DNA of 15,466 nt from Gp6-AA40 sp035764385 (GTDB taxonomy: Bacteria; Acidobacteriota; Vicinamibacteria; Vicinamibacterales; UBA2999). The stretch is from NCBI GenBank assembly GCA_035764385.1, contig DASTZI010000201.1:1-15466 (forward strand). Reading direction: 5' to 3'. Below the pieces are notes generated by a model, which was given only the letters and a program-made list of their open reading frames with translations, did not search any database and was not told where the DNA came from. The position numbers were made by a program, and so were the translations under genes. Positions 13,826 to 15,466 of this stretch are shown piece by piece; position 1 is the first letter of the stretch; each line of letters opens with the position of its first letter.

Positions 13826-14679
13826 TTCGGCATGGTCTTCCCCGGAAAGATATGCTGCGTATCGCGCTCGCCTTCGAAGCAGGCCGTCTCCCACGGTTCG
13901 TCGACGTTACCGGTGTTCTTTCTGAACTCCACGTGCGCGGTCCATGGCTGCGAGAAGACCCGGGCGTCGTGGCTGGTCACGTCGTAATACATGCGAGTGC
14001 CGACGAACGTGAACCGCTCCTCTATCCGCAGATCGGAGCTGTGAAAATTCCCGTACGTGTCGTACCAGCCGTGCTCGTTGAAGTTCCGTCCTTCGACGAT
14101 GAGCGTATTGCCCTCCCATCGACCGTGTGAATCGCCGTACCACAACTTCACGCGATCGTTGAGCGGCGCACGCTCGTCCAGATAGATGGTGCGGACGACG
14201 CTGTTGTACGGGTATTCGAAAAAGACGAGGCCAGGCGTCTGGATGATCTCGGTCCCCTGATCGAGGCTCTCGCGCGGGAACCCCATCGGCAGGCAGCGCG
14301 CGTTCGAGTCGAGGTGCCACAGCTCTGTAGGATTGAAAAAGTTCTTGCGGTTCTCGATCCGTTGCTGGCGCGCCCACGGTTGATAGGGGATGTGGCGGTC
14401 GGGAGTTCGGACCATTTGCGGTTTCGGGAAGTCTTCCGGCTTGCGTCCCGTCGCGCGCATCTCTTCGGGGTCCTGTCCTTCTTCGAGATCGAAGTTCGGT
14501 CCCCGCGCCCCAATCCAGTCTTTTGCGTACGAGCCGTGGACGTCTGGCTGGCCGTCTGAGGTACGCGGTCCCGTCCATTCCGCGGCGGGCGGGGTCAACG
14601 TCTGGGCAGATTGTGCGGAGATGGGGGCCGGCGCTGCGAGCGCCAGCCCCGCGGCAACGAGCAATCCCGAGAAACGCAT
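13822..14679 (-). CDS. Exported WEGDT-family protein, divergent motif
   Basis: 285 aa with signal peptide MRFSGLLVAAGLALAAPAPI. The family features are weaker here: DLSGxW is replaced by TSDGQPDVHGSY (40-51) and the hallmark reads GRWEGNTLIVEGRNF (186-200). The C-terminal HSSDLRIEERF, the VFSQPW segment, C129 (ARCLPMGFP), IIQTPG and C267 (TACFEG) identify it as a member. An acidic insert (about 62-90) rich in E, D and P distinguishes it. It starts 6 bp after the TIM-barrel stop codon with no clear ribosome site and overlaps the next gene by 4 nt, so translation probably depends on the upstream gene. No catalytic function can be read from the sequence. Confidence 0.82.
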   Translation of the reverse strand: MRFSGLLVAAGLALAAPAPISAQSAQTLTPPAAEWTGPRTSDGQPDVHGSYAKDWIGARGPNFDLEEGQDPEEMRATGRKPEDFPKPQMVRTPDRHIPYQPWARQQRIENRKNFFNPTELWHLDSNARCLPMGFPRESLDQGTEIIQTPGLVFFEYPYNSVVRTIYLDERAPLNDRVKLWYGDSHGRWEGNTLIVEGRNFNEHGWYDTYGNFHSSDLRIEERFTFVGTRMYYDVTSHDARVFSQPWTAHVEFRKNTGNVDEPWETACFEGERDTQHIFPGKTMPK

Positions 14680-14685
14680 TGCGTG

Positions 14686-15466
14686 TTACGCAGTCGTCGT
14701 GGTCGTATCGAGCGCCTTCTTCAGATAGTCCATCTGCCACTTCGTTTCTTCGACCGGCGTTCCAGGGCCACGGAACTCCCGTTCGATGATGGCGTAGATC
14801 GGCCACTTGTTGTCGCGAATCAGCCCGAGGCACTCCTTGATCGGCGTCTGACCCGTGCCGAGCTGCACGTTCGGCCCGTGGTTCCGGCTTCGATCCTTGA
14901 TGTGCAGGTGCGAGATGCGATCGTGATGCTTCTTCAGGAAATCCACTGCATCGTTGTTGCCCGCGGTGAAGTGGCCGATGTCGAGGTTGATGACGAAGTT
15001 CTTCGACATCGCGAGCAGCTTTTCGAGCGTCGCCGCTGTGGCGACTTCGACAGGTGAGTCGATGTTGTCGTGCGGATGCCACGCCGGCTTGACCTTGTAC
15101 TTGTCCGCGAACGGAGCCATGCGCGCCGCCATCGTGACGCGTGTCTGGTTCGTGCAGAACAGCCCGACCTTCAGCGCCTGCATCTGACGGAACACCGCGT
15201 CAATCTCCGGATCCGTCATGTCGTCGTCGATGGTGTAAACGTACGAGAACAGGTTCAATCCGGCATCGTCGAACTTCTTCCGCACTTCGCGGAAGCGGTC
15301 GAGCGGCAGGTTGATGCGCCATTGGCGCAACTCTTCGCGCGTCTTGAGGTACTCGGGCGTCCTTTGATCCGGCGCCTGTCCGAAGCGGCCGCCGTTGGTG
15401 ACCTGCGGCGGCATCTGATTCGCGACGTTGACCAACTCGACGTTTGCGGCGCCGATGGCCAGGCAG
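14686..15466 (-). CDS. Sugar isomerase/epimerase-like TIM barrel (N-terminus outside window)
   Basis: C-terminal 259 residues of a third PF01261-type TIM barrel. The frame is open to the window edge: upstream of the TTG at 15435 it continues as CLAIGAANVELVNVANQM, which reads like the beta-strand carrying the first catalytic Glu. TTG is therefore an internal Leu codon and not the start. Visible motifs: WHPHDNID, NLDIGHFTAGNN, HHDRISHLHIKDRSRN, GTGQTPIKECLGLI and IIEREF. They correspond to the metal and substrate ligands seen in the two other copies. It ends with five Thr codons and TAA. It is the first visible gene of the operon with two WEGDT genes, mirroring the order in the 8106-10557 operon. 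Whether it has a Tat signal cannot be seen. Confidence 0.88.
   Translation of the reverse strand, partial: CLAIGAANVELVNVANQMPPQVTNGGRFGQAPDQRTPEYLKTREELRQWRINLPLDRFREVRKKFDDAGLNLFSYVYTIDDDMTDPEIDAVFRQMQALKVGLFCTNQTRVTMAARMAPFADKYKVKPAWHPHDNIDSPVEVATAATLEKLLAMSKNFVINLDIGHFTAGNNDAVDFLKKHHDRISHLHIKDRSRNHGPNVQLGTGQTPIKECLGLIRDNKWPIYAIIEREFRGPGTPVEETKWQMDYLKKALDTTTTTA

Noticed and set aside
13907..15082. Minus-strand open frame (391 codons) across two genes
   Set aside because: Out-of-frame reading of the TIM barrel and a WEGDT gene, both of which have recognisable motifs; the translation is Arg-rich and featureless.
15433..15435. TTG start for the rightmost TIM barrel
   Set aside because: The frame is open upstream to the window edge and encodes a conserved-looking strand, so the gene is cut by the window and TTG is an internal codon.

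Overview
High-GC bacterial DNA, about 15.5 kb, packed almost gap-free with genes for exported proteins. The mix points to Acidobacteriota, most likely the Vicinamibacteria (subgroup 6) type. It contains a DUF6152 protein, a PQQ dehydrogenase with a diheme cytochrome c, exported xylose-isomerase-like TIM barrels, and several copies of an unnamed secreted family with a WEGDTLVVDT-like motif. Heptamer arrays and GGTCCGGC palindromes lie between genes. The lineage is inferred from gene content only. There is no rRNA, tRNA, CRISPR array, transposase or phage gene, and no gene-free stretch longer than about 150 bases.

Layout: (1) 1-44, the first codons of a minus-strand gene leaving the window. (2) 131-3360 (+), two tandem paralogous exported metallo-beta-lactamase (MBL) fold proteins. 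(3) 3363-3496, a heptamer array with a long inverted repeat between convergent genes. (4) 3488-4850 (-), a VOC/glyoxalase-like protein followed by a third, smaller MBL protein, both exported. (5) 4992-7988 (+), DUF6152 protein, diheme cytochrome c and PQQ dehydrogenase, with a candidate promoter and LacI-type operator upstream. (6) 7993-8088, three REP-like hairpins. (7) 8106-10557 (+), two WEGDT-family proteins and a Tat-type TIM barrel. (8) 12156-10565 (-), a second Tat-type TIM barrel overlapping a second diheme cytochrome c. (9) 12258-13067 (+), a WEGDT protein. (10) 15466-13064 (-), a third TIM barrel (cut by the window edge) followed by two more WEGDT proteins.

Taken together, 16 CDS are called plus one edge fragment. 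Fifteen of the 16 have a visible export signal; the exception is the TIM barrel whose N-terminus is outside the window. There are three MBL, three TIM-barrel, five WEGDT-family and two cytochrome c genes. My reading (inference) is a periplasmic oxidative module. The PQQ dehydrogenase would oxidise an alcohol or sugar and pass electrons to the diheme cytochromes, and the TIM barrels would isomerise, epimerise or cleave the oxidised product. The WEGDT and DUF6152 proteins would be uncharacterised accessory or binding proteins. No transporter, regulator, glycoside hydrolase or sensor gene lies in the window, so the substrate cannot be named.
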